Shown here in pieces: positions 1 to 38,163 of a DNA stretch of 64,000 bases. A program made the position numbers and the translations under genes. The stretch spans positions 104,799 to 168,798 of the forward strand of contig NMRB01000950.1 in assembly GCA_002633025.1 (NCBI GenBank), written 5' to 3'. Numbering within the stretch: the stretch's first letter is position 1; each line of letters begins with the position of its first letter. The notes beneath the pieces were generated by a model. It worked only from the letters and a program-made list of their open reading frames with translations, was not told where the DNA came from and made no database searches. The DNA is from Notospermus geniculatus (lineage: Eukaryota; Nemertea; Pilidiophora; Heteronemertea; Lineidae).

Positions 1-1744
1 GTCCCTGTTTGCTCAGGGGGGCATTTGCCCTCCCTGCCCCCCCCCTCCCCGCTAGCTATGCCCCTGAAAAAGAACACCTCAATATCAAACACACATGAAG
101 GCACATGATAACCACAGGTTGGGGGAAGGGGACCCAGGGGAGATTATTTCAGTGTCATTAGTATGGTCTCGGGACGGGACCTTACCTAAATGGGTTTTTA
201 TGCCCATGCATTGAACCCTTCATTTCGGCGTTGGGGGGTGGGTGGTGCATAATAAATTAGGCTAGCCATGGTATAGAGCCTATACGGCTGGCTTGCCCCG
301 GTAGGCCTAGAGTCAAAAGATTAGTGGCCAAAGTTTAGAATCCCCGATAGGAAGTGACAAACTCCATGCACGAGCTTTGGAGCTCTCTTCATGGGCATGA
401 TCATTTTACTGTTTTTCCGCCAGGAAACTGCGTCAAATCATTAGGCCTTGGCCTACTGACAGTGTTCGGGGTGCCCATGCTCCATGCTACATGACAACAA
501 CGGAAATCTGTTGCTCGATGCAGCTTAACTTTACCTAACCTAGGCCTAATTTTGTCAATCGACCTGTTCAGTGTCGCCAGTGTTTTAATTTTTTGCGCGT
601 TTTCCCCATTTTTGCGATATCGGATTTATTTGGGCACCTGGGCCTGGGGCTGGGCACTGATCGGGGATTCTATTCCCTGCCTGCCTATGCCTGTGATGCA
701 TCCTCCAACCAGGCCAAGGCTAGGCCTAGGCCGCTGGCAATGCATGCTAGGCCTATTTGCTATGCATGGTGTGGATCTGGATGACAGGAACGCTGCAGCA
801 CAGACGTGCACCACTGCACTGCTGTGGACTGGACTGCATGAGCATGATGAGACTGCACTGGTTTCCTCACTGCACTGGTTTCCTCATTCATTCAGATTCA
901 TGTTCATATAATCCTACAAAATTGACCACCTACCGTTTATCTGTTTATTTCCGGAGGTCGAATACAAAAGGAGAACCTCCCAGACGAGACAGTTTTCCAG
1001 AAGATGTCACAATGATCAAGGATCATTGAACAATAGGAGCATTGTCCACCGACACTGACCGAGCACACTCTCTTCTCCACATGGCTGGACACGACTGACG
1101 TACATTTGCACTGAACAAAACATTTCTGGGAACCGATGGGAAATTCGGAAGTGTAGAGACACCATCTCAATATTCCGGACAAAATATCTCAAAAAAACGC
1201 CCTATAATGAGGATATTCGTATTGAAAATATACTTTTGTACTGCATTTTTGGATCATTTTGCAGTTGGAGTGGCCATATAGGGATCTTGTTCGCATTATT
1301 GCTGGTGTCATCACATTTCCAGATTTCCTCACCGGTCACAGTGATTAAAACTTTCAACAAAAGGTGGCAGGATAGTCGATAGACTAGTTCACTACCCTCG
1401 AGACGCTCCGCAAATACCAGTACAGCGGAGAGTAACGAGGGCAGGGAACCAGTCTAGTGTAACAGGATAAATTATCTCTGCGAAAAATGTCCCCAGTGTC
1501 AAATAACAAAAGCCAATGGCACGTGAATGTCCTCTTGATAAAGGTTGGCATAGTTACAAGGGTAGATGCAATGGGCAGACAGACTTGGCGCACATGGAGC
1601 AAAACAAGACTGGCCAGTCTCATTGGTAGACTGGTCCCCTGTCCTCAGGCTCGTAACGCTCCACAAAAAAACGTAGCCTTTCAAGGGCAGGGGACCAATT
1701 TATCTCATTGGAACAAAAGACATCCAAAAAACGACACACAAAAT

Positions 1745-1889
1745 GATAGTACAAGTAAAGTCGTCTCCGCATTTCGCAAATTTTCGACCCCAACCGGGGT
1801 CTTCCTCAGACACACTGGAAAGTGCCTGAGGAAGACCCCGGTTGGGGTCGAAAATTTGCAAAATGTGGAGACGACTTTACTTGTACTAT
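1745..1889. mobile_element. Near-perfect hairpin element (family H, CTGAGGA-stem-GAAA core)
   Basis: Two arms of about 70 bp are reverse complements around a CACACTGGAA-type centre. Each arm has CTGAGGA, a six-base stem GACCCC/GGGGTC with a four-base loop, then GAAA (1826-1853 on the plus strand). Related copies lie at 6180-6240, 44685-44836 and 54305-54478. Confidence 0.8.
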
Positions 1890-2761
1890 CATTGGAACAA
1901 AAGAGATGGATCTTAAGTTCAACATAGATTTATTGAAAGTGTACATCTATTCAACATAGATCGGAGCACATGAATGATAGACAACATATCTGGAGACAAG
2001 ACTTACTTGGGGCTACAGCCTGATGGCTTTAGTAGGCCTATGAATCAGTCAATCTGACTTGTAACCTCTTCCACCAACTAAGAAAATCAAAGTCCCTATG
2101 ACAGAATAACTTACAGTGAAAATATAATAATATCTACATTTATTCATGTTGTTAAATAAACCAACAATACTCTATACAACAATATACAAATCATACATTA
2201 ATTCAAAATAAAGCCAATGTGTTGAAAGTTCCTGCAATAAAATATGCCTCCATAGAGAAATAATTCTTAACATAATGTAACACACATTGAGTTGACTTTT
2301 GAATGGCTGGTGCAGTTTCATGGTACCGTACTATGCTACAGCCATCTAACTTAATTGCCCTAATTAAGTACTGTGATTAAGTAAAGCTATAAACATGACT
2401 GGCATTACATGGTGGCAGTCAAGACAAATAATTTTGAAAATCTCAAAGGACTTTCAAAACAGAGAGACTTTCACATGATGTTCCACCGTACACTAAGAAT
2501 ACTGCAAGCTGACAATAAAGTGCTCACTCAATATTCAGTGGTATCAGCCTCGAACCTGAAGGTGTAATACTCTTGTAGAGGCGAATCCCATGGGCAGTAT
2601 TTTCTCTGCATTGCTTTTTTTAGAGTGGCCCACCCTACCTTGGCATTTTACCACCCTACCTTAGAAGTAGCCACCCTACCTTGCAGTCCAACTTTGCAAC
2701 AGTTTTCTATTACACCCCTATCTTAAATTGGTCACCACCCTATCTTAGGGTACCACCCACC

Positions 2762-2934
2762 TTTAAAGGGCCTCTAGAGGCAGCTCGCCATTAGGCTACT
2801 ATCAGTACCGGTTCTTCGGCCAGGCGGCGCCACTTTAACGTAATAATCACTGGTACGAGGTATTCAACCTGGGTTTTCCCCGGGGTTTCCCCTGCCATGC
2901 TGGCTGCCTCTAGAGGCCCTTTAAGAAATCTGTG
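2762..2934. mobile_element. Palindromic MITE with TIR TTAAAGGGCCTCTAGAGGCAGC-type ends
   Basis: The ends TTTAAAGGGCCTCTAGAGG and its reverse complement bound about 170 bp with no coding capacity. Confidence 0.7.
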
Positions 2935-3489
2935 GAGAACACTGCATGGGTTGCGCTGTATTTATGTGCAGACTGCTGGACAGTGCCCATCGAACAGTCC
3001 CGTCGTACATGGCCAACTATTTCATAACATTTTCGGAATATAATCAATATTAATACAGCTTACATGTGGGTCAATAATTTTCAGCAGTTGGCCTTAAAGG
3101 GGCACTGTATTTCTTCCCTATCCTGCACTGAACATTCCAGCATTAAGGGGGACCTCTATTGACAATGTTGTTAAACTACCACTTATCAACCTCACCCCAT
3201 GTAGAGTAGGCCTAACTCTTGTTCCTAGGATATCCACATATGCATTTTATTGTAATCATACATTCTCCAACACTAGGGCGAAATGCAAATTGTTGACAAA
3301 AAGTGGCTCCCTCTAAATATTCACTTCCAAAAAACTGAATGCAAAATCTGACCATGTATGACGGGATCACTGACCAAATGGCATTCTGACACGGCAGTAA
3401 TTACCCTCAGATTCAGCATACTAAAAGCACAGACACCCAAACACTGCAGATACTTGGTGGTAAAACAATATCACAACATTTATGTGAGA

Positions 3490-3896
3490 TAATAGCGAGG
3501 TTTAGCACCTTTCTGACTCCGACTTCAGCTACGAGAATGAATTGCTGTCCGCTATGGACATCCTTGATAAAAACAATTTGATAGATGTTTTCAATTCGTC
3601 AAACACCATAAATTGAAGGCAGAAAAATTTGACCTTAGAAATCGGAAGTGCAGATAAATAATGAATATTGTAGTCGTAATCCTAGTCGTTACGACTTGAA
3701 ACACGACTATAATATTTGTGATTTGTGTGCACTTCTGATTACGAGTCAAAATTATTCTGCCACAAAATTATGGCATTTTACGATTTGCAAACGTCTATCA
3801 AATCGTTTTTATCATGGATGTCTGTAGCGGACTGCAATTCATTCTGGTATTTGAAGCCGGAATCGGAGTCGGGAAGGTGCTAAACCTCGCTAATAT
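3490..3896. mobile_element. Long imperfect palindrome, about 400 bp
   Basis: TAGCGAGGTTTAGCACCTT at the left pairs with AAGGTGCTAAACCTCGCTA at the right. Pairing continues with mismatches for about 150 bp, including the GTCCGCTA and GATTTGATAGA-type blocks. Confidence 0.75.
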
Positions 3897-4041
3897 TATT
3901 GTTCATCATACTGCTCTATCTTTGACCAGATTTTTGGGTCTAGAACTTCAGCAGACCCTGACATACATATAGTTAGTAGCAATGATTGTATCACAGTACA
4001 TGTATTAATAAATAGCACTACTTACCTTATTTTGTGTGCTT

Positions 4042-4176
4042 AAGGCCCCTATTACATAGAAGTATACGGTATATGAAAACGCCGGTTGACAATGGCTTCA
4101 CAGTCATGAATCCATTTGAAGCCTTTGTTAACCGGCATTTTCGTATACCGTATACTTCTATGTAATAGGGGGCCTT
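4042..4176. mobile_element. Palindromic MITE ending in AAGGCCCCTATTACATAG
   Basis: Arms of about 50 bp (ATAGAAGTATACGGTATA near each end) flank a short loop, with probable TTA target duplication. Confidence 0.75.
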
Positions 4177-4607
4177 AGGAGATTTGTGACCTATCGCCAC
4201 GAAATGAGTCCCAAATTGTCAGAATATGAACCAGAGTGAACCAAAATAACCACCAGGATAAAAAGGAAGAAATAAATTCACTCAGGTTTCACAAAATCAG
4301 ACAACAGGCCAAGGTCTTCTGAAATTGACAAATATTTGGTTTCACCTGCCAACCTCAGAGCGACTATGACTCATTCTGTGGTGACGGGCCACATTTTACC
4401 TTTGATTGCAAATCAGAGAGCCACAGGCCACTGAACACACCAATCAATACAGAACCATTGAAAATATGTGGGCAACTGGCTGCAACAAGGTCATTCATTG
4501 TGCAGGGCAAACACTTCAGTTTCCACCCCAAACAACTGCACATCATTTCAACAATGTTTTGAGTGCTTATCACAATCAGAACACATCTACACGTTGATTC
4601 AGGCACA

Positions 4608-4819
4608 TGAACTCATTTGCCCCAGAGTCCAGCAGACGACATCTTCTGTCAAAGTTTTCTCACATCCTATGGTATCGATTGAAAAATATTTGAAGAAACG
4701 TTATTCCTGTGAACCATCTGGAGAATGTTTCTTCAAATTCTTTCCATTCTATTTCAAAGGCTTTTAGAAAACTTCAACAGAAGATAGCGTCTGCTCAAAT
4801 CACGGGGCAGATGAGTTAG
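4608..4819. mobile_element. MITE family M1 copy
   Basis: About 210-bp palindromic element with ends of the form AACTCATCTGCCCC and GGGGCAGATGAGTTA and a GAAGAAACNTTCTTC-type centre. It is the commonest element in the window; other copies are listed below. Confidence 0.85.
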
Positions 4820-5382
4820 ATGTGACGTCATCATCAAATGACGTCACACAGAAATCTATCGTTGCTGAGCTGATGATGAAGTTAATAGACCATACAATCT
4901 CAGCATATTATGACTGGATGAGACATTTGTAACCCTAATTAAGTACCATTGAACAATGGGGTTGTAGCCATTCTTTTTCTATCATTAGATGGCGCTGCGA
5001 CCGTATCAACTTTTCCCCTGTGACGTTGTACAGAACGTCAACGATCACACTACTGTGACATTGTAGCTTCATGCTCACACCTCGTATTGCCACCGAGATG
5101 ACGTCCTGAAGACAATGAAAAGGCCTGATATGGTCGCAGGGACATCTTTCCGTGGAGAAGTGGCGATAACCTCCTTCCACTGCCAAAGATTACCGAGTAC
5201 ATCAACATACTAATCCCCAAATGTCCGAAAAATGTAAAGCACCAACGAAGTCCACTCGCATATCCTTTTGTCTTCTTGATCATAGGCTATCTTAATTTTT
5301 TCATCACGGATTTGGCACTTTGTTACGTTCCAATATTATACGAAGAAGAACCGATGCAGTCTTCCACACATCACTCCTTTAG

Positions 5383-5554
5383 AATAGGAGCAGTCAGCCA
5401 CGCGTATTGCCAAAAGATGGCAGCAAAGTTCTAGCGGACCAATACACAGGAAAATCCACATGATTGGTGCTCGATCAAGAATGAATGGGTCCGCTATATG
5501 CACTGAATTGGGCCGTAGTGACACCTGTTGGTCAACTCACTGACAGCTCCTATT
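5383..5554. mobile_element. MITE family M2 copy (AATAGGAGCAGTCAG ends)
   Basis: About 170 bp with inverted ends AATAGGAGCAGTCAG and CTGACAGCTCCTATT. Internal strings TTCTAGCGGACCAATAC and GTAGTGACACCTGTTGGTC recur in the copies at 13842, 24749 and 59473. Confidence 0.75.
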
Positions 5555-5815
5555 GGTCATTTCCATGTTTACTTTGTAAACAAATTCGTTGTACTGTTTT
5601 GTTGAACTGATGACGGTTCCCTGGCAAGAAGGCTTGAAGGGTTTGACGGACACATGCCAATCATTTTAATCCTAAATGCCCACCTCTCACTCCTCGTTAA
5701 CGAATACACAGCATTGGTCCATTGGAAACTATCACATGCACATAAAAATACTTGCACTGAACACGACATTGTGAACTTAATCTGGTTCAAAACCAGCCCT
5801 GGAGTAACTAACATA

Positions 5816-32030
<26,215 letters not shown>

Positions 32031-32579
32031 GTACGTAAGGCGGATGTAGGCCTACCAACTACCGTAACAGAAATGTCAGATTAGGCCTAGGTAGACTAGG
32101 CCTAATTTACTATTTAGATTTTAGTAGGCCTAATTAGGGCTTGGCTTGAAATAAGAATGACATATCATGGATGACAATACAATTTCGACATCATGGGGAT
32201 TATTGATTTGATTGATGATCATCATTCATTTCATGAAAATGATCATGTCCCATGATCATGAATCCGACAGACATGACGTCGGCCTCTATGACGTTTTGTT
32301 TTGACTTTTTATAACTTCTAAAAAACGTACTTTCGACACATAACGTATCCATAACTGGTACAGTTTTTCTTCATCACTTATTTCTTCCATGGTGTGCTTC
32401 GATGCGCACGGAGAACACACAAATCGGCGTTTTATGGGTTGATTTTCATCAATTTTTAGGAAAATAGATGCCCACGTCCACCATTTTTGAAGTAGTCTCG
32501 CGCACCCACCCCCGTTACAGTTTCACGGCCCACTCTGGAATCTGTGCAAGTTGTGCGAATTTTATCACAGTTAGTAAAT

Positions 32580-32950
32580 GAAAAATCATAAACAGCAACA
32601 AAATATATTTTCAGTAACAATATAGACTCTATGCAAGTAAATTAAATATATACATTTGGTACGAATTGTCTATTTTTCGTGTCTGAGAATGAACTGCTGG
32701 ATTTATCTAATTTGCATATCAAAATGAGAAATCATGAAATCGATGCGATTCGCAAAGGTACTCTATTTATAGACGGGGAAATCCCTCTGGGAATTCTTTT
32801 TTGTTTTGGTCGTTTTGTTTCCTTGTTCAGAGCACCGTTTCCATAGGGGCTGCTGTCAACCATCCTACATAATACAAATCTGAAAATGAACGAAAAAGAC
32901 TTTCAGGGGGTGCGTTTCGCCTCAACATTTTTGCATGAATAGGGATATTA
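32580..32950. repeat. Sequence related to NBR1 upstream regions
   Basis: Blocks GTACGAATTGTCTATTTT, CTAATTTGCATATCA, CTCTATTTATAGACGGGGAA and GTCAACCATCCTACATAATA recur in the same order at 57570-57960; the first block also occurs at 48390-48410. Confidence 0.75.
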
Positions 32951-33640
32951 CGCAAACTATCCTGATGCAATAGGATGGTCTAATGTGGAACGTAATTGAT
33001 AAATGGGGAAGTCTTTCTGGGAATTGTCGGTATTTTGTTTGTGAAAGTTGTGGCCTTCCCCTCCCCAACTGCCCCGAGGACAGCCCCCCACACACACATC
33101 CACAATTCATGGGGCATGGGGTTATTGACCCTTACCATGCACCAGAGATTCCACTCACCAGGGACAAAAATCTCCTCTTGTCACATGGGTCCTGTAGGCT
33201 TCATGGCGAAAAAAGCTCGCTTTCAGGCTAGGAACAAGTCTACCAGGACAGACACCAGTCTCAACTCAGCAATCCACAGGCGAATAAAGTGCTGCAATGA
33301 TCCAAATGTGAGGAAAACAATGACACAAACACAATGAGTTTTATCCCCTATCATATTTATACAGGTACCGGTACACGAATAATCAAACCAAGAATCGATC
33401 AGAGATACACGTTTTCATCAAATATACAATAAGTTCAGGGCTCACGGAAATTTCACTGATATTTCAACATTTTAATATGAGCCTCTGCCCGGGTAACATG
33501 ATACAAGTACTATAGCATAAACTAAAGATACCGTAATCATTAAATTATAAAGTTATGTACAAATTTTGCTCAGATGATGACTGAAACCACAATTACGGTA
33601 CTGTTTTTTATTACCGGTAACCATAGAAAGTAACACTTGT

Positions 33641-33798
33641 CAGGGGCGGATCCCGGATTTGGGAAAAGAGGGGGAGCCCTCTGCTAGGAACATTGGAATT
33701 TGCACCTAATTCCAGAATTTCACGGTCAATTTTACAGATTTGTTGGCCAAAAGGGAGGCACGCCGCACCCGGTGCACCCCCCTCTGGATCCGCGCCTG
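33641..33798. mobile_element. MITE family M7, target duplication CTTGT
   Basis: CAGGGGCGGATCC to GGATCCGCGCCTG, flanked by CTTGT at 33636-33640 and 33799-33803. Confidence 0.85.
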
Positions 33799-33980
33799 CT
33801 TGTACAAATTGTGAATTCAAGAGAACCATTTGGTACCTACTCAACCCGATCTCCCCATGTACAAGGCAGGAATTCTTCCATCCAGCCGCAAGTCTGGATG
33901 TTAGGCTCGAGGGCCTAAGACTTCCTCTACCTACCACAGGCTCTTCACAGCCAGAGTGACCCTAAATTTTCAAACTTCAA

Positions 33981-34128
33981 GGGCCGTATGCACCAAGCAA
34001 AGATAATCTTGAACTCAGGTTTAGCCACAACTTTTCCATTGTCAGATCATATCCCAGTAAACCTGAACAATTGAAAAGTTGTGGCTCAACCCGAGTTGAA
34101 GATTATCTTCGTTTGGTGCATACGGCCC
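33981..34128. mobile_element. Palindromic MITE ending GGGCCGTATGCACCAAGC
   Basis: GGGCCGTATGCACCA and TGGTGCATACGGCCC form the outer stem; GATAATCTT and AAGATTATC continue it. Confidence 0.8.
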
Positions 34129-34224
34129 ATAGTGACACTTTAGGAATAAAACATGTCGAAAGGAAAAAACACACATTCTGGAAATGTCTCCCAAGAAATC
34201 TGGTAGGTCCAGATACGGTAATCA

Positions 34225-34324
34225 GGGCCCTATATTCATAAAACCGTGCTAGTTGGGTGCACTGCCCTACACGCCACTTCAGCAAGTAACTAAGCCTACA
34301 GCAAGGTTTTATGAATATGGGCCC
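34225..34324. mobile_element. Short palindrome GGGCCCTATATTCATAAAAC
   Basis: 100-bp element with arms GGGCCCTATATTCATAAAAC and GTTTTATGAATATGGGCCC (one-base difference). Confidence 0.7.
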
Positions 34325-34715
34325 TAGATACTAGCATGATCTAAATGGTACATTGAAAATCAGTGTATATGAAAAGAGCCCGTAACATGATGAACACAAC
34401 ACTAAAATACACATGAATACCAGCAGAAATACATATCACTGATACCAGGTAGGTTACATGTACGCACAACACACGTATTTAATATTTCAAAAAGTTACAA
34501 GAGCACGAATCTGTACATATTTATATCACAGTTAATACTCTAGCACTTCATTCCATCAATCAATCACTCGATCTAAAGCTTAAAGTCGAAAACCTCAAGT
34601 TATGGTCAGAAAATCAACGGCAAATTCTTGGACATAATGAGGTGTTTTTTCGTAAGGCTTGGAAATAAATGTTCAATGCAACACTTCAAGCCCTTGAGCA
34701 TTTCAAACACTCCCT

Positions 34716-34905
34716 ATGAGGAGGTCCAGGAAAACCCGGCGGATGTCGCATTTGAGGAGAGAAATGGCCTTGTTGAACCTGCACATTTCAATAGCTGAAA
34801 TGTACTACATAACAGGTAAACAGTATTAGATCAATGCACAGGTAATCTGACAGCCCTTGTTGATCATTCAGTGACATCCGACGGGTTTTCCAAGACCGCC
34901 ACACA
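34716..34905. mobile_element. MITE family M4 copy
   Basis: GGTCCAGGAAAACCCGGCGG to GGGTTTTCCAAGACCGCC with the TGCACATTTCAATAGCTGAA interior. Confidence 0.7.
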
Positions 34906-35322
34906 TATGTACATGTATATGTTTTGGACTTACATGTGGCAATATTTTCTGAAAAGAGCAAAGTTCTCTTCATACTGAAACTGAAGGACTGTGGACAATT
35001 TTAAATGACTTTCTCATGAACAGTATCCAGTTCTGAAAACTAAACATAAAGCCTATTTCCCACCTCGCAAAACTTCTTGAATGCTTTACGGTGAATACAC
35101 ATACCGTTACTGAAAGATCTGACCCATATGCGGTCCATTAGTAGCTTTAAATGATGTGGTATTTGATACATCTACCGGTATATACAACTGATGTGACACA
35201 GAAGAATATACACCAAAATCACAGTTGTAAGATCACAGAGACATGGCTTTGCCACTGGGATCTAGCTCCTCAAAAATTATATCAAAAGCATCAGTGTCAG
35301 GACTTCGATTCGTAGACATCAA

Positions 35323-35981
35323 GGCCCGAACTTATAAAGGATGTCTATCTCTTAGACAAGTCTAACTCGCCAAGACAAGTCTAAATCAGTCGTCTAGCTT
35401 AAACTGCGATTACAGAAGGATGTCCAGCTTAGACGTGTCTAAAATTGCCGTCCAAAGATAGACAACGGTGTCCAAATAACAAAGGAATCGCAAAACATGC
35501 CAGGGAACTTGTTTTGCAGTTGTCTAAGCTTGTGATTCATTGATAATTTCAAGTTTTATTATCTTAAAAGGTGTCCCAGTGGCCCGAGTTTATCTGTATG
35601 AAAAGAAAATGTGGCTATGAAAAATATTCAAGGAATTATGCAGGAAAATTAAGTGGGCATTTACTTTCGACTAAGGGTGTACTATCCATCCAGTCACAAC
35701 AGCAAATATGCCTATTATGACGAATGCCGCGCACATGAGGTCATCTAAGGTATGCCCATTTACAATTCATTATATAATCGTCTCAACAAAGGCAGTGCGA
35801 TCGGGATACATGTTTATTCACCTGTTGGACTTGACTAGCTAGACCGACGTCCTTGCGTTGTTCGAAATTTCGATAAACACCAGTGTTTTGGTGGACTTGT
35901 CTAACAGTTGTCTTACAAATGTTTAGGCTTAAACAAGTCCAAGTTAGACAGGCGAAAAACACCTTTTATAAGTTCGGGCCC
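35323..35981. mobile_element. TIR element of about 660 bp (GGCCCGAACTTATAAAGG ends)
   Basis: GGCCCGAACTTATAAAGG at the left and CCTTTTATAAGTTCGGGCC at the right; AGACAAGTCTAA and TTAAACAAGTCCAAG follow inward. No transposase frame was seen. Confidence 0.75.
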
Positions 35982-36439
35982 AAGAGTCTGCTGTGTGGTC
36001 AGCAATGCCGACCGTCACCAACAGAAGCTAGACCCGAAAATACCAGACCTCCGTGACCTCACAACTGCGGTTTTGGTTTATGTACTGTACACAATGCAGG
36101 CATTATCTGCCAAATGACAAAACACAGCCATCAAATGTAAGATCATGTAAACTGAAAGAAATGAACACAATATCAAAAAGACTCTTATTAACAATTATTC
36201 TTTTTGATCGGATGATATTTGAAAAAAAATCCTACATATACGTAAACAATCTGCTGTAAGGCCAACAGGATTCTCTTCATCAGATTATTATAATTCAGTC
36301 TGAAAATTGGACTACGGAGCCCATGTAACCACTCATTCAAATCCACACGCTCAATCGTCCATCTCAGACGGTTGACACTTCATCACACCTTTTCACCCCT
36401 GAATAAACTGGAGAAATCTTGGCACTTTAAAGGCCTAGA

Positions 36440-36565
36440 TACACCATCGAATATTATTGCACAATTCGCCCAAATGGGGTCACGTGCTTCTGGCATGATG
36501 GGTAGATTGGCAATATTATTGCCCATTTCGATCCTCACATTGTGCAATAATATTGCACATGACAT
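36440..36565. repeat. Inverted repeat around AATATTATTGCACAAT
   Basis: AATATTATTGCACAAT near 36450 and ATTGTGCAATAATATT near 36539 form an inverted pair; CAATATTATTGCCC lies between. Confidence 0.6.
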
Positions 36566-37010
36566 GTATGGGTCACTTAATAATGCCTCACACCACTTAC
36601 AGCGAGCAGAATAAGAGGAAAACTACTCCACAACAAACCGTATCAAAATCACATACAACTTCCACAATGCAAACCCCGTAAGTCTTAAATAGTTAAGAAG
36701 ACACTCCCATTATAACTACACGACGTTTTGAATATTTAAGTTCTATAGTACACCTGATCTAATTCGTTGTACCCTCTCCCCAGGAAAGATGCCAGAGAGA
36801 AACTTCATTGGAAGCATGATATATTACACTGAGAATTTCTCTGTCCACATCAAGATTATTACAAGTTAGCAAGTAATTATAGATACATGTAGTTTATGAT
36901 ACATGTAGACTATTAGGAATTCGTGACAGACTCCCCAATCTCAAATCTCACATGTCAGTGCTACAGATAGTGAAAGGGGTGGAAATTATTGGGATAAACC
37001 AGCACACAGT

Positions 37011-37140
37011 AGGGCCGTATTTTGCGGGGTTGCCCCCCCCCCCCCCNNNNNNNAGCCAAGCAAAAAACGTGATTTTCATGCGGATTTTGGGCAAAAAGGT
37101 CTTCTGCCCCCCCCAGACCAAAAAGCTAAATATGGTCCTG
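37011..37140. mobile_element. MITE family M9, interrupted by a C-run and seven N
   Basis: AGGGCCGTATTTTGC at the left, GCTAAATATGGTCCTG at the right, with CACAG-type flanks on both sides. The C-run runs into N at 37047-37053. The related element at 59256-59424 is uninterrupted. Confidence 0.7.
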
Positions 37141-37374
37141 CACAGTGCCCTACAATAAACAGAATAGGCCAGGTGCTCTATTGTTATCATTGACCTTTGA
37201 GCTTTCACAGTCAGCCACTCTTCAGCCCATGTTACCGGGGTACCCACACAATACATGGAAATGACAAAATACATAGTTATTCGTCCACGGCTCACTCCCC
37301 GCTGGCTTATCCCTAAAGTTTCCAGCCCTTTGCTTGGCAAACCACATCAGAGTTGCAGCAAGCACTGAGCAGTT

Positions 37375-37507
37375 AATAGAGAGTTTTCGCAAAGCCACCC
37401 AAACGCCAACGCGAACGCCAAACCCACTGTTTGATGCCATGAGGAGAGCACCAAACAAAAGGATAGACTTCGCGCTGGCGTTACGTGGGCTTTGTGAAAC
37501 TCTATAA
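37375..37507. mobile_element. Palindromic MITE (ATAGAGAGTTTTCGCAAAGCC ends)
   Basis: ATAGAGAGTTTTCGCAAAGC and GCTTTGTGAAACTCTAT pair with few mismatches. Confidence 0.65.
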
Positions 37508-37529
37508 TACTCCAAGTTTTCTACCTGTA

Positions 37530-37776
37530 AAGCCTAGTTTATACTTCGACGCAAGACCATCGGCGTCCGACGCCCGATCAAATCTGGACGCCGACTTCGC
37601 GGAATTGATTCATAGTCCAGCGTACTTTAGCGACGGCGACCCGTTATGAAATGACTCAAGTAATAACAGCCTCGCGATCGGACGCCAACCAAATCGCACG
37701 ACGGGGGCGGCGTCGAACGCAAGAACGCGCGTCGGTCGCCGGCGATGGTCATGCGTCGAAGTATAAACTAGGCTTA
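37530..37776. mobile_element. CpG-rich palindromic MITE (AAGCCTAGTTTATACTTCGA ends)
   Basis: AAGCCTAGTTTATACTTCGA and TCGAAGTATAAACTAGGCTT are exact reverse complements; the interior is unusually rich in CG. It ends about 100 bp beyond the NBR1-A stop codon, so it may fall within the 3' UTR. Confidence 0.85.
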
Positions 37777-37872
37777 AGAGTTGTCACCTCATCATGCTCA
37801 CTGCACATCACCTGTGAGTGAATCCAAATCACATGTGAGTGGTCTAAATCACATGCGAGTGACCCAAGACGA

Positions 37873-38163
37873 CTAATGCCTGTTCAAATGCCAGTCGTTA
37901 TCACCACTTTGTAATAATTCAGAGACAACCTTCTCAATATCACTGTCGTGTTTCTCCAGCAATCTCTGATTCACATCTCTGTCAGCGAATCCCATCTCGA
38001 TCAGTTGGTCCATGGGTGACACCTCCCGCGGTTTCGGCTCAGGCTGCAGTGGAGTCCATCTACCCTGTGGTGGGGTCCATTCACTCTTCGGAGGAGTCCA
38101 TCCGCTTTCAGGGGGTGTCCAATTGTCCTGGGGTGGCTTCCAGTCCGATTCAGGGGGGACATA
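37873..38163 (-). other. NBR1: NBR1 copy A last exon: W-x-P-P repeats and UBA
   Basis: The final exon opens with five seven-residue units beginning WKPP or WTPP/WTPL (WKPPQDN, WTPPESG, WTPPKSE, WTPPQGR, WTPL), followed by the UBA domain with the MGFADRD loop and the terminal NDWHLNRH, which aligns with human NNDWYSQRY. The stop is the TAG at 37875-37873. The Trp-Pro repeat is not part of human NBR1 as I know it. UBA binds ubiquitin and is the part copy B lacks. Confidence 0.9.

Larger units (their letters stand above)
1..5815. other. Flank beyond the NBEAL 3' end, no gene recognised
   Basis: Short open frames only, none resembling a known protein or flanked by convincing splice sites. The stretch holds palindromic elements (listed separately) and, at 541-760, a cluster of TAGGCCTA-type words. 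No polyA signal of the NBEAL gene was pinned down. Confidence 0.6.
32031..37872. other. Intergenic region between NBEAL 5' end and NBR1 copy A 3' end
   Basis: No coding exon recognised. 32031-32300 is rich in TAGGCCTA words and may hold the NBEAL promoter and 5' UTR. 32580-32950 is related to sequence upstream of both NBR1 copies. The rest is mainly palindromic elements, an N-interrupted C-run at 37033-37053 and AT-rich sequence. Confidence 0.6.
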
